Origin: Cryptomeria japonica
Lineage: Eukaryota; Streptophyta; Pinopsida; Cupressales; Cupressaceae
Length of the DNA stretch: 64,000 bases
Direction: 5' to 3'
Assembly (NCBI RefSeq): GCF_030272615.1
Contig: NC_081414.1
Span: 815,509,069-815,573,068, forward strand
A program made the translations under genes and the position numbers. The notes under the pieces are model-generated. The model was not told the origin of the DNA. It worked only from the letters and a program-made list of their open reading frames with translations, and did not search any database. Of this stretch, positions 22,690 to 33,290 are shown in pieces (the stretch's first letter is position 1; every line of letters starts with the position of its first letter).

Positions 22690-23060
22690 TCTATAGATGT
22701 TTAAAGGCTCATTATCCTTGATAGATATCCACATCTCAGTAGGAGAGTAGTCAAACATTGAAGGAGTGTCTTGGATTAAAATTTATCCAAGCTTTCTTTG
22801 GAATCAAATAAATCTTTATTGGTATAGAATCTTTCCAATCTCAAATAAAAGCTCTTTAGTAGTACTCAATTATCACACCAAGTGAAGTAGATTTTATTTT
22901 GTCATTTTTTGGTTTTCAAGAGCTTTCATATGTTCAAATGCCTTTTCAATTTGGACCAAAAATATAGCTCATTGTCTTTCCACAATGCCTCTTTTCACCC
23001 AAATTTATCTTCCTTTCATTCAACCATATTAAAATCCCCTACATGAACATGATCCAACCA
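22690..23060 (-). pseudogene. LINE-C endonuclease
   Basis: The minus strand shows VHVGDFNMVE (about 23045-23015), the AP-type endonuclease GDFN motif with its catalytic Asp and Asn. EDKFG follows, then an FTWCDN-like segment and LERFYTNKDLFDS (about 22840-22790), the substrate-contact end of the domain (RLDRF). Stops interrupt it. The segment 22785-22898 is duplicated in inverse orientation at 21921-22034. Confidence 0.7.
22785..22898 (-). repeat. Source arm of the LINE-C inverted repeat
   Basis: Lies in the endonuclease region of LINE-C. Its reverse complement is at 21921-22034, so the two arms form an inverted repeat with a spacer of 750 bases. Confidence 0.9.
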
Positions 23061-23430
23061 ATTAAACTGTAAAAATATTTCTTTGTAACCATTTGAGAAA
23101 TAAATAAAATAGATTATAAAATTGAATTCCTCTATCTAAAACTATCTAAACCATTTTGCCATAATCTCTTTGCAAATAGATAAAATCCTATAACAAAAAG
23201 ACTGAAGAAGTACTTTAAAGAATCAAGCATATTCTTTTGCATCACTCTTGTCTTCCGCTTATTATAGATTGTATGTTCAAAACTAAAATGTTAGTGTAAT
23301 ATTTTTGTAAAAAGTTGACCGTCAAGGTTTTTATATTCCTCATTTGAATTGGTATGATTTCTGGTTAAAATATATTTTATATTTCAACTAAGTATTTTAA
23401 TGAAACCAAATAGAAAACATAATACGAAAG
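23061..23430. other. Interval with no recognised feature
   Basis: May hold the decayed 5' part of LINE-C on the minus strand. I could not read any motif. Confidence 0.3.
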
Positions 23431-23660
23431 ATAGTTCAACGCGACAATCTTAATCTTGTCCTTCCGTGCTCAAAGCATCGAAAAGATTTTCGTGTTACTC
23501 TTCACTTTCCACACCGATTGAATTATATCCAAGTCTTATTTCAACCGACACGAAATACAGTTGAGCGCGACAATCTTAATCTAATCGTTCCGTGCTCAAA
23601 GCATCCAAAATATTTTCCGCTCAGATTGAATTGTATCCAAGTCTTCTGCCCGACTTATCT
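23431..23660. repeat. Two copies of a 108-126 bp unit
   Basis: GCGACAATCTTAATC occurs at 23441 and 23567 (126 apart), each followed by CCGTGCTCAAAGCATC. GATTGAATTRTATCCAAGTC occurs at 23516 and 23624 (108 apart). The second unit has an 18-base deletion. The block is CpG-richer than its surroundings. No coding potential was seen. Confidence 0.75.
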
Positions 23661-23769
23661 CGAACGACACTAAAGACTTGACTTACCTGGAGTATTCAAC
23701 AATTAGCCTCAGATGTCAACTAGCGTGGGATATTCAAGTAGAATATTTATTCATTGTAGAAAAAAATTG

Positions 23770-24850
23770 GAACTATCACCTATAGCGTTTGGGCTACGCT
23801 GGTGAGGCTAATTAGTAATCACAAATGCAGATGGATGTGCACCCAAATGGGAGGAACCAACTCTTTCAAATAGCTCAGTTTCGTCTTTGGCCAGCGGATG
23901 AAAGAGGGCTCCAGTTCTATTTTCTCTTAGACGTCGACTTTGGAATTATTAGCTCAAAAATGTCAAAGTTTTCAGTTCGTTAACGTGGGATAAAGGGCAC
24001 TACTTGAGCCATGAGTTTTTCTATAGTGTTCGCGCTACGCTGTTGAAGCTAATTAGTATGACAACGGATGAAAATGGGAGGAACGTGCTGTCTCAAATAA
24101 CTCAGTTTCGTCTTCTGCCAACAGATGAAGATGAAAGTAGATCTATCATCTTCAGCGTCTAGCCTACGCTGGTGAAGCTAATTGCAAATCATAAATGCAC
24201 AAGGATGTGCACCCAAATTGTGGAAAATGGGAGGAACGTGCTCTTTCAAATAGCTCAGTTTTGTCTTCTGCCAACGGATGAAGATGAAAGTAGAGTTATC
24301 ATCTTCAGCGTCTAGCCAACGCTGGTGAAGCTAATTGGAAATCATAAATGCACAAGGATGTGCACCCAAATTGTGGAAAATGGGAGAAACGTGCTCTTTC
24401 AAATAGCCTAGTTTCATCTTCTACCAACCGATGAAGATGAAAGTAGACCTATCATCTTCAGCATCTAGCCAACGCTGGTGAAGCTAATTGGAAATCATAA
24501 ATGCACAAGGATGTGCACCCAAATTGTGGAAAATGGGAGGAATGTGCTCTTTCAAATAGCTCAGTTTCGTCTTCTGCCAACGGATGAAGATGAAAGTAGA
24601 GCTATCATCTTCAGCGTCTAGGCTACGTTGGTGAAGCTAATTGGTTATCATAGATGCACAAGGATGTGCAACCAAATTGTGGAAAATGGGAGGAATGTGC
24701 TCTTTCAAATAGCTCAGTTTCGTCTTATGCCTACGGATGAAAGTGGGTTCTACTTCCATTTTCTCTAAGACATGGACTTTGAAATTATTGACTAAAAATT
24801 ATCAAAGTTTTCAATTTGTTTACGTGGGATAAATGGCACTACTTGACCCG
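23770..24850. repeat. Tandem array with 153-bp unit and flanking B blocks
   Basis: ATCATCTTCAG recurs at 24145, 24298, 24451 and 24604, exactly 153 bases apart. Further, less regular copies of the unit start near 23786 and 24020. Each unit contains GTGAAGCTAATT, CAAATAGCTCAGTTTCGTCT and GGATGAAGATGAAAG. A second block type (about 110 bp, ACGTGGGATAAAGGGCACTA) follows the first unit at 23901-24010 and the last at 24739-24849, so the order is A-B-A(x5)-B. The period is divisible by three, but every frame has a stop in each unit, so it is not a coding repeat. Confidence 0.88.
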
Positions 24851-25746
24851 TTCCAATATCTTATATGTTAAGTAAAAATGGAATTAGTGAATATTATGAT
24901 ACTGATATGTATACTTCCAATGAATTTATTCAACAATTCACATTAAATGTGTGTTTTCAAGATTATATACATTTAAAAAAAAATCATATTCATAACTTTA
25001 ATATAGTGACCAAGGGATTCATACACCACTACTCTAAACATTTGTATTCAAATTAGAATAAATTTAAAAGTATGAGGGAAGAGAAATGTATATTTTAGTG
25101 GAATCACTTCATAAGGATCATATATTCATGCTCACTTTTATAACTTCAATTATTTTTCTATATTTTCAAGACATTTCAAGTTGTTTTACACCACCTTCTA
25201 AATGATAGGATTATGTAATTGTGGTCTTCCACAATTAATTATATTACTTATAATGCAACTTTACAAATCTATTATTGAAAAATCATCTATTAAAGAAAAT
25301 GAATTGCGTATAAGAGTCGAAGTCATGATTTTCCACTCCATTATAAAATTACTTGGCCTTATATAAGAGAGCACGGAAAAATTACATCAATATATTTAGA
25401 TACAATTTTTTACTTTTTATTTGAAATTTTATTATTTTCTATTCAAATATGACATCATTTGCATGTTTCACTCAAAGAATATACTTTAGAGAAAATCGTG
25501 ATGCTTTTAAATCTTGATTTCGTCCATATGTCCATTTAAATTGAGGCAAAGGGTAGCATTCTTTTCAATACTTTTAAATTTAAGTTAAAGGAATTGATCT
25601 TATATACATGGTATTTTCATTAATATATTTAAAAAAAATTATTTTAGAAATCTTCACTTGCTATTGATGCTAGTAATAAATTATTAATTGTATTGCATAT
25701 TTGAAGTCTTAACTCACTTCAAGAAAGCATTTTTCTTGGTTTTTAT
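24851..25746. other. AT-rich interval, no recognised gene
   Basis: Short open frames only, with no family motif. Confidence 0.35.
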
Positions 25747-26508
25747 TGTATACGGTGAAAATGGAGTGATTAAAACTATTGCAAAACTAACAAAGATCCA
25801 ACCACATAAAATCCTAGTTCTACAATTAAGAATCCACCATACACCAATGAAGAACCTAAAACATGCAAATCGCAACAAAATAGAAAGATTATACAATTCA
25901 CATGCTTAGTGGGGTTTGATCTCCATTGTTTCCTATCTCCATTGATATTTCTTTGATATAATTGCTCTCAGATTTTATATTGTGCACAAGAGCTCAACAA
26001 AGAATGGACGGTGATTGTCTAGACACTTGATCGCTTGATTGCTTGAAGATTGATTTCGCTTGTTAGGGTTGTGAAAGGATGAAGGAATCCTCTTATATAG
26101 AAGATACCTTAGAAAATGAAGGGATAAGATTAAGAGGTGAAGGGATAAATGGTCGACTAAGATTAAAGGGTAGGTAGAGGAAATAATAAAATAGGAAAGG
26201 AGGAGTTAAGATAAAATGAAGAGATAAAAAAAAGTGTCATGGAGAGGAAAAACTAAAAAATAAATTAAATAAATGAAGATCTATTTAATTAATAGAAGAA
26301 GGGGGACCAAATAAATAAACAAAAAATTTATTTAATTTAGGGAAAGAATAATTTAAATAAATAAAGATAATATTTAAATAAGGAAAGGCTAGAAAAGGAT
26401 AAATTAATTAATTAAATAAATAAAAATATATTTCATTAATAAAAGGATTAGGATAAAATAATTTAATGAATAATATATTTATTTAATTAGGCTACGAAAA
26501 TTTTAGGT

Positions 26509-26515
<7 letters not shown>
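25747..26515 (-). repeat. Diverged Tat-type LTR (copy L1)
   Basis: Homologous along its length to 37853-38619 and 48980-49762: the plus-strand start TGTATACGGTGAAAATGG, a shared CTCTCAGATTTTAT and CACAAGAGCTCAACAAAGAA block, the minus-strand TATA box (CTTATATA at 26092-26099) and the ladder of AATTAAATAAATA palindromes. The right end GGTGTTTATA corresponds to GGTGTCTACA in the other copies and merges with an AT microsatellite. No internal region is attached, so it is a solo LTR or a remnant. Confidence 0.75.

Positions 26516-26572
<57 letters not shown>
26511..26572. repeat. (AT)n microsatellite
   Basis: About 30 AT dinucleotides, starting within the last bases of LTR copy L1. Confidence 0.95.
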
Positions 26573-26578
<6 letters not shown>

Positions 26579-26933
26579 TATTCCATTATTTTATTATATA
26601 ATTCCTTTAGAATGTAGACTACCACTAAATAGAAAGATTTTATAAATTATATCCAAAATTATACATGCCAAAATATTGATTCATAATTCCATCATATTTG
26701 TGTAGTTTTACACAATATCAATTATCATTAGACCAATTTTTAGAAAAGGTTGTGACTATCATTCTCAATGTTAGATGGATGGAAAAAATAAAAAAGAAAT
26801 GTATCTTAGATGAATATATTATATAAATCTTAGATACTTAATGCAACCTAAAATTGCTCCATTAGGTCCTACTAGAATTTTGAATTATCTAATCAACTAA
26901 TGATTTTTGTAAAATTATTAGCATTATATTATA
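26573..26933. other. AT-rich interval, no recognised gene
   Basis: No motif recognised. Confidence 0.35.
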
Positions 26934-27857
26934 TGTTCTCATTGATGTCAAATCCTTTGGTCTAGATTAGGTCGAAATGGGGTATGATGAGCAGAAATGT
27001 TTGATTAAGGTATGTTGTGCATATTGAAGGTTTCTCAGTTTTACTAGACGAGTTTGGTACTTTGGCAAATGTTACTCAGTATTATATTTAGGTCCAGATT
27101 ATTCTAGAGCTCGAGGATCAGATCTTTAAGTTGTCTAATATAGTGTGCGGCTGTATTTTGGGTCAAGTTTTAGTGATGTATGTAGCGTGTTGATATGTTC
27201 GATGAGGAACGATGTAATATGACCTACTTCTCATCCCTTCCCGTCATCGGAATATTTAGTGGAGACCTATTTTAGATCTATGTCTTTGTCAACATTGAGA
27301 ATTATGATTTCTAGAGACAGTATATGTAGGAGTATGGTTTGATGAGATCGGAAATGAATTTTTGTAGAATAAAATAATCTAGTAGTTGTGTGAGTATAGT
27401 GTTGTAGATTGTTATCGAAAGTAGTTCTAATAGTGTAAACTATGTTTTTATGGTGCATTCTCTTTCTCTTTCTTTCTTCTTCGATAGTAAGCCTTGCAAG
27501 GCAGTGAGCCCACCAACAGTGAGGACATAAGTAGTGAGAACATCGGCAGTGAGCCTTTTGAGGGAGTGAGCCCACCTGCAATGAGCACCTTGGTAGTGAG
27601 CCATCCTTTGTAAAAATCACCTTAATCGATGTCACCTCGACCGGTGTTTATATATTGAGAATGAGAATTCTCCATGGTTTTTCCCTTCTTGGGTTTTTCA
27701 TGTAAATTTTGGTGTTTCTTGTATCTGATCTATTTCGTGCATGTGATTTCATGTTTTGTTAATTCTATTAATTATTCCATATCTATGGATTAAATTTAAA
27801 AGAATTTTTTATTGTCAACTGATTCACCCACCCTGTTAGTTGCCTAGATATTCAACA
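26934..27857 (+). repeat. Probable Ty1/copia 5' LTR
   Basis: Begins TGTTCTCATTGATGTCAAATCC-like sequence and ends TTCAACA just before a degenerate primer site and a copia gag. TTTATATAT at 27647-27655 is a likely TATA box. A cluster of GCAGTGAGCC-like words lies at 27500-27605. The left end is inferred from the TG start only, since no second LTR was found. Confidence 0.5.
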
Positions 27858-27858
27858 A

Positions 27859-27874
27859 TTAGTATTTGATCATT
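27859..27874 (+). other. Degenerate primer-binding site of the copia element
   Basis: TTAGTATTTGATCATT can be aligned with the Met-tRNA site TTGGTATCAGAGCATT with four mismatches, and it sits right after the LTR end. Confidence 0.5.
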
Positions 27875-27914
27875 GGTTCCTTGATATAGAGATTAACTGC
27901 TTGAGGTAGATCCT

Positions 27915-28300
27915 GATCTTTGAAGGATCTGATTATAGCTTCCTAGAATGTAAAGATGAAAGTTTATTTGGATTCTCTAGGTTACAAGACTTGGAAGGCT
28001 GTAGAGACTAAGTATGTTCTTCTAGAAAATGGTCTTAACAATCTGAATGAGATTCAAGCTTATGAAGAAAATGAAAAAGAAAGGTATGTTATCTTCAGTG
28101 CATTATCAAAAATGGAATTGACTAAGGTTATCTCTTTGAATACTATGTATGAGGTTTTCTAGAAGCTGAAAGACATCTATGAAGGGAATGAGAGAGTTAA
28201 GTTGACAAAGAGGTTAATAGCTAAGAGAAGATACAAAAGCCTGAGGATGGAAGAAGGAGAATACATTGTAATATATTTTCAGAAGGTTGATACAACAAAA
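27915..28300 (+). pseudogene. Ty1/copia gag N-terminal part
   Basis: Reads FEGSDYSF, then after a one-base shift MKVYLDSLGYKTWKAVETKY, IQAYEENEKERYVIFSALSK, a stop where Trp belongs at 28160, then KLKDIYEGNERVKLTKRLI and MEEGEYIVIYFQKVD. This is the conserved gag-polypeptide domain of plant copia elements, which forms the particle shell. The frame is lost after about 28290, and no protease, integrase or RT follows. Confidence 0.8.
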
Positions 28301-28673
28301 CAACTTGTCTAACCTCCTAGACCAAGCAACAATTCACAAAATAAATAAAGGTGAAAACATGGGATGGTTTTGCAAAACATTTTACAAGCCCAATTTCACA
28401 TCTTACCAATGCAAAAGGTATGCATTTTTATTTCATAGTGTAGAATGGTTTCTCAACTTCTCTGTTATGTTTGTCACTTGAGGATAGGTCAATGGGGAGA
28501 TTGTTAAATTTATTTGTTGAAGGGTTTGGGGGAACTCTATGAATCAATGAACACTTTCTTATAAATAAAGAGATTTGTGGTATTTTTTTCTTTAATGGGA
28601 GGTAGAAATATGTATAGCTTCTCTCATTAAAACTTCCAAAACATATTTGTTTTTGCTAATTCACATGGTTTGA
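28301..28673. other. Interval with no firm feature
   Basis: AATGGGGAGATTGTTAAATT at 28491-28510 resembles a polypurine tract followed by an LTR start, but no partner LTR was found. Confidence 0.3.
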
Positions 28674-29330
28674 TGGTGCAGGAGCACCCTAGGGACCTAG
28701 GTTTGGCCAAAACGGTCAAAATTTTAGATTTTTGCTTTTTTTTTTGGTGTTATTTCATGTAAATAAGGCCATTTGAGGTGATTATGATGTATATGGACCT
28801 AATTGGGAAAGTTTGAGGTCCATTGGGAAAAAATTGTAAAAATTGTAAAAAGTTGTCATTATTGTCATGACAACTTTTTAAAATTTGATTGGGAGGTTGT
28901 TTTTTGGTGGTTTGAGATTGTAACCCACTTGGATGGGAATAAATAGGTCTTTGTCACACCACCCGAGTTTTTTTTGTTGAATTTTGAATGTTTTACTAAA
29001 TGAAGTTGGAGATTTTTGTTCATACAAAAGTGTTTCAGTCTGATTCTCATTATTTTTAATTGTCAAATTCATCATATTTTCATAGAAGTTGATTAGATAT
29101 GGTAGAGAAGTGAATTACCTTAATTTTAAATTTTTTATAATTGAGATCCATTGGAATTTGAATAAGATATCACTATTTTTCCAGAAACTATCAAAACCCT
29201 CACTAGGGTTTCCAATGAGTAGGGAAAAAATGTATTTTAGGCATTTTCACCATTAAAAACTCACACCACTTGTTGGAAAGGCTCTTGTAAATATTTATTT
29301 TCATTTCTCTTTCTTGCAGGTCTCCAAAAC
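28674..29330 (+). repeat. LTR-like fragment of chromovirus type
   Basis: Starts TGGTGCAGGAGCACC, the same start as Gy1 and Gy2 LTRs, and contains a 13-bp perfect hairpin (28847-28859 with 28867-28879) built on the same GTTGTC/GACAAC core as the Gy2 LTR palindrome. The right limit is approximate and no primer site follows. Confidence 0.45.
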
Positions 29331-31451
29331 CTTTGAGACACATGCTAGATTTGATTGATTGGTCTGATATTCATCATGTATCGGACCTCTGGGATAGCAG
29401 CATAGAGAGAGTGTAATATAAGATAGGTGAGAGTGAAGTGCCTTGGATGGAATGTTGGAAGAGATGTGTTGGACCCCTACACACCCCATAGAAGCATTTA
29501 CAAGCCATAAAAAAGTGCCATATACCAAATATTAATGACTTTCCTCAGGGTACCAATTGTGACAATCATAATTTTACCAGTGATACTGCCTACTAAAACA
29601 AGTTGTGTTTGGAAACCCGGGGTGTGGATATGTAATAATAGTAATAAAATGTCCTAAGAGTATCCCTTACACTAGTATGCACAAACCTTGGTGTCACAAC
29701 AGTGTTGGTGTGGCCTTGGGCCAATAGTGATTGACTGTTACAATTAGGACAATGATATCAAACACAATCTACGATGTTTATAACTCTAATGTCCCAATTT
29801 ACTTCTATATGTTTTCACAAAACAATTAACAACCCAACCATAGCTATTAATAAGATTTTCCCATAAAATGAATGCAAAACGTATCATCATTGATAGGATA
29901 ACTGACTTACATTTAGTAAGAGACCTCAATGGGTGGAGTTTCATGCTGAAAAGAGTACTTGCAATAAAGATATTGAAATCAACGAGACATTATGCATCCA
30001 AAAATCCACAAGGAAGATCTAATATTTATGAATGAAGTTGCAAATCAATCTAAGTTACATGTTTGATATCTTACTTATATCATGGCAACATAAAATGTAT
30101 ATATGCACTCAACATACCTCTTTGATTGTTTATTTGAGAATGTTTCTAGGAATTAATAGGTGAATGATATATTGATCTACACATCAATCACTTGTACTTT
30201 CCTAATACTTTCATCCCTTGGTCAAGGCCACGTACCCCCTAACACTTGAAGATTATTTCCACCCTCTTGATTACTTGAATTCCGTGCTCAAATCACACTA
30301 AATCACAATAGTTAGTGAAAATAGCTTGAACATAGTAAGAAATAACTAAATCATATGGACCATTATTCATAACATAACCTCTTTTCACATCAAGGAAGGC
30401 CAAAATTACAAGGATCACGCTTTTTCAAAGGAGCCATTGTTCAAAGCCACCAAACTATCAACACGATTAGAAGCTATTAGGCTCATACAATTTTAGGACA
30501 TATAAAGAGTCTGTTGTTCTCAAAATCTAATTCACTTTAAAATCCTTATAGTGATATGATAACTCTATATGTAGAAGAGAGATTAAAGAGAAGGAAACTT
30601 TCAGGACAACATATGACAAGGTTTGATTAACCTTCTACACTTCAAACTTATCCAAAGTTCAGGCTGGTATACCTTTGTGAACTGAATTCACACTTTAAAA
30701 AGATAAATCCACAGCAAACCAATCCAAAAACCAGTGGATCTTATCACCTTAAAATCAACTAAAACAAAGAAATGAAAATTGTATTCATGTTCAGTATTGA
30801 CCTACAAGATATGTAATAGACAACCTTGAACTATACCAGTGCCTTAGCTAAGGTCACAGAGTCATTGAAGTTCAAACAATACTTCCAAAATCAAATATCT
30901 CTACATATCCCATCAGTTTGGCTTCTGCAGATCCCTATACATGCCTGACACACATAAGAATTTATTCATACCAAACTAAACTATGTTCATCAAAATTCAA
31001 AATATCCCACAAAGAATTTACTGGTAGAAATGATTCCTGCGTAATTAATTCCCCTCTTGAAGAGAAAAGCTAAGAAGCATATCTACTAAAAGTTGCCTTA
31101 CAACCCATATTCAAAAGGAATAACCCTAGATTACTTAGAATGAAATAGTAAACATTTGCAAACATACTTGAAGACAATAAAAAGTTTAAACTCAAAACCA
31201 ATGGTCTATGTATTAATATTTTTTCTGAAAGTATTACAAAAACATTTGAATATTCTCCATCAAAACTCGAAAAAAGGTTTGGATAAATTTCTGCAACGTT
31301 TTCTTACAATTCCTTGCGATATTCTTTTTTTACTAGTCCTGGTATCCATTTATAACAATATGGTTCCACACATACCTTCAAACTTTCCTAGGAGAGTTTG
31401 TTACAATCATTACTTCTTAAGAAGAAGTTACAAAACCTTTTACAAATGCGG
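29331..31451. other. Long interval with no recognised gene
   Basis: No protein family motif on either strand. An open frame at 31156-31557 on the plus strand overlaps the minus-strand ORF at 31452-31634 and is treated as chance. It may be the 3' untranslated region or LTR of whatever element the unidentified ORF at 31452-32082 belongs to. Confidence 0.35.
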
Positions 31452-32082
31452 TTACAAGTCTCTTTCAATATCTACAACTTCTTCCTCTTGTTGTTCTGTT
31501 GCAACATTTTCTAACTGCTCCACATCAAGCACTGCATATTTCCTTGTCCATTCCTGATACACCTCATCAGGAGGCCATGAGAAGTTAATCACTCTTGCTT
31601 TTATCTTGGCTAATCTTTTCCAAGAATTCCTCATTTTATTGACCTCTAAATTTAGGAAACCATAATGAGATTTGATTTTCTCAATCTCCTCAATTGCTTT
31701 AACAAATATGGAGGCATCCTCTTATTTAACAATTCCTTTTATTCTTAGTGACAATTTGGCTTCTAATTCCTTAAGCCATATTTGTTTGTCCTTTAATTGG
31801 GTTGGGCTAACAAAACCTCCTGGGAGTAACTCAAAAACTTGATTAGTGTACTCTTTCTTGTACAAGTTGATCTTTCTATCTGCATTATCCACTCCTTCTG
31901 GCAACTTTACTAAATCCTTTGTCATATCATTAGTAGATTTAATAATGGGGTCAGCCCCTGCCTCATCATAGGATACACAAATCAGTTCTATATCCTACTC
32001 TCTAGCTCTCCATTTAACAAAAATAGGCATTAAAACAACCTTGTCCCCATTTAACTCATTCCACATTTCCAAAATCTTAGTA
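31452..32082 (-). pseudogene. Unidentified ORF joined in frame to TatN RT
   Basis: Immediately after RT motif QRAMTT (about 32090) the minus-strand frame leaves the Tat sequence and reads ILEMWNELNGDKVVLMPIFV, a TAG stop, DIELICVSYDEAGADPIIKS, KLPEGVDNADRKINLYKKEY, LLPGGFVSPTQLKDKQIWL, a TAA stop, KAIEEIEKIKSHYGFLNLEV and FSWPPDEVYQEWTRKYAVLD, ending in an acidic tail at 31452. It is highly charged and helical with periodic Lys/Glu, and has no catalytic motif I know. It stays in the same frame as TatN gag-pol. It could be a gag-like gene of another element or a captured host exon. Confidence 0.5.
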
Positions 32083-32477
32083 GTCATGGCTCTTTGATAT
32101 GTAGCACCTGCATTTTTTAGCCCGAAGGGCATGACATTCCAGCAGAAAGTTCCCCAAGGACAAGTGAATGATGTTTTGTGTTGATCCTCGGGCGCGATCC
32201 TTATTTGATTATAATCAGAAAATCCATCCATCAAGGATAACATTTCATGACCTACTGTGAGATCAACAATCAAGTCAATATTTGGTAATGGGAAGTCATC
32301 CTTTGGACAAGCTTTGTTGATGTCTCTAAAATCTGTACATATTCTGATGCTGCGATCTGGTTTACTGACAGACACTAAATTAGAGATCCATTTAGGATAA
32401 TCAATTGGGCGTATGAATTTGACATCCAATAATTTCTCACGTTCTGCTTTAACTAGTAATGCCACTTGTGGATGCAT
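32083..32477 (-). pseudogene. TatN reverse transcriptase, N-terminal half
   Basis: The minus strand reads RSIRICTDFRDINKACPKDD, FPLPNIDLIVDLT, SLMDGFSDYNQIRIAPEDQH and CPWGTFCWNVMPFGLKNAGA, then TYQRAMTT. The palm motif with the catalytic YVDD, which TatM has at 57138-57127, is missing because the sequence breaks just before it. The enzyme cannot be functional. Confidence 0.85.
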
Positions 32478-32489
32478 CTTTCTTAATTT

Positions 32490-33287
32490 CTATTTCACCA
32501 GTTTTGCCCCCGGTTTGACTGTCAAATGATGCCTTACCAAATCCGGATCTAATCCAGGCATATCAGCATATGACCATGCAAAGTTGACTTGTCGTTCTTT
32601 GAAAAAACTTATGAATTTTGACCTTTCTGACTCTATCAATGATTGAGCCAGGAATATGTTGTGTGGAACCTCTTCTGTACCAATATTTGTTTTTATAGTC
32701 TCCTCTACCAACATGGATGACTCTTCCTCATATGATGCTAGAAGAATGTTGAGCCTTCCATCTTTGGGTGCCTTAGAGAGGTTTTCGCCCTCAAATATGT
32801 CCTTTCTTTTTACTTTTTTGGGGTCAGATAGCGCCACAATGTGGTTTTCACCATAAGACCCTTGGTTTATTCTTATTTTCACATTTTTGCGACTGGAAGG
32901 TCCGACACCCTCACCAAAATATGCCACGCTGTTGAGTTCTATAGTGTATCCCACTTTATGGTCCCTAGGGGGAAGATCATCTTGTATGCCAAGATAGTCA
33001 ATAACAACTTCATCATTTTGGAATGTGTCAAACTGTGCAGGTCCTTCATGATCCCAGTCAATGAGTTGATGGTGAACAAGGGGAAGGCCTTTAATGTCTT
33101 CGAAGTTAGCAGGGCTAAGAGTGAAGATGTAGTTATATTCGGGTATGTCAAGGTAATTGTCGAAGTCATCGATGGCACTCTCCTCATCAGTCTTGATCAT
33201 GAGCGAATCCAAATTATCATCACTAGTAGCGCATTCTAGGATAGGTGTTCTCATCCTATGTGATTTCAACCTAGAACCTTGAGACAA
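32490..33287 (-). pseudogene. TatN protease-RT linker region
   Basis: Long open minus-strand stretch (265 codons) matching TatM 58308-57690. It is rich in Asp and Glu, with the YFGEGVGPSSRKNVKIRI and FAWSYADMPGLDPDLVRHHL segments that precede RT in Tat elements. The last is the usual W(S)YADMPGLD linker. A stop separates it from RT at about 32487. Confidence 0.75.
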
Positions 33288-33290
33288 GGA

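Larger units (their letters stand above)
20040..23060 (-). mobile_element. LINE-C: degenerate non-LTR retrotransposon
   Basis: Minus-strand order matches a plant L1-type LINE ORF2. Endonuclease is at 23060-22690, the linker at 22655-22240 (EYYGKREGFILMEEENSLG; FKYLLNILKEKHNKGNI), RT at 22090-21190, and the C-terminal RNase H at 20240-20050 (VFQEGNKVVDGLANFG). All parts carry stops and frame changes. The RT region is rearranged, with a 37-bp direct repeat and an inverted copy of endonuclease sequence. About 20240-20880 between RT and RNase H is not recognisable. The 3' end probably lies near 19800-20040, next to copy B. Confidence 0.72.

Noticed and set aside
24030-24740. 153-bp array as a CRISPR or coding repeat
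   Set aside because: Units are contiguous, with no separate unique spacers. Every frame has a stop per unit, and the genome is plant nuclear.
31156-31557. Plus-strand 133-codon ORF
   Set aside because: Overlaps the minus-strand unidentified ORF, with low-complexity Ser/Tyr/Phe composition. Probably antisense shadow and chance.
32656-33239. Plus-strand ORFs across TatN
   Set aside because: Complement of the long collinear TatN pol frame. The same shadow occurs in TatM.
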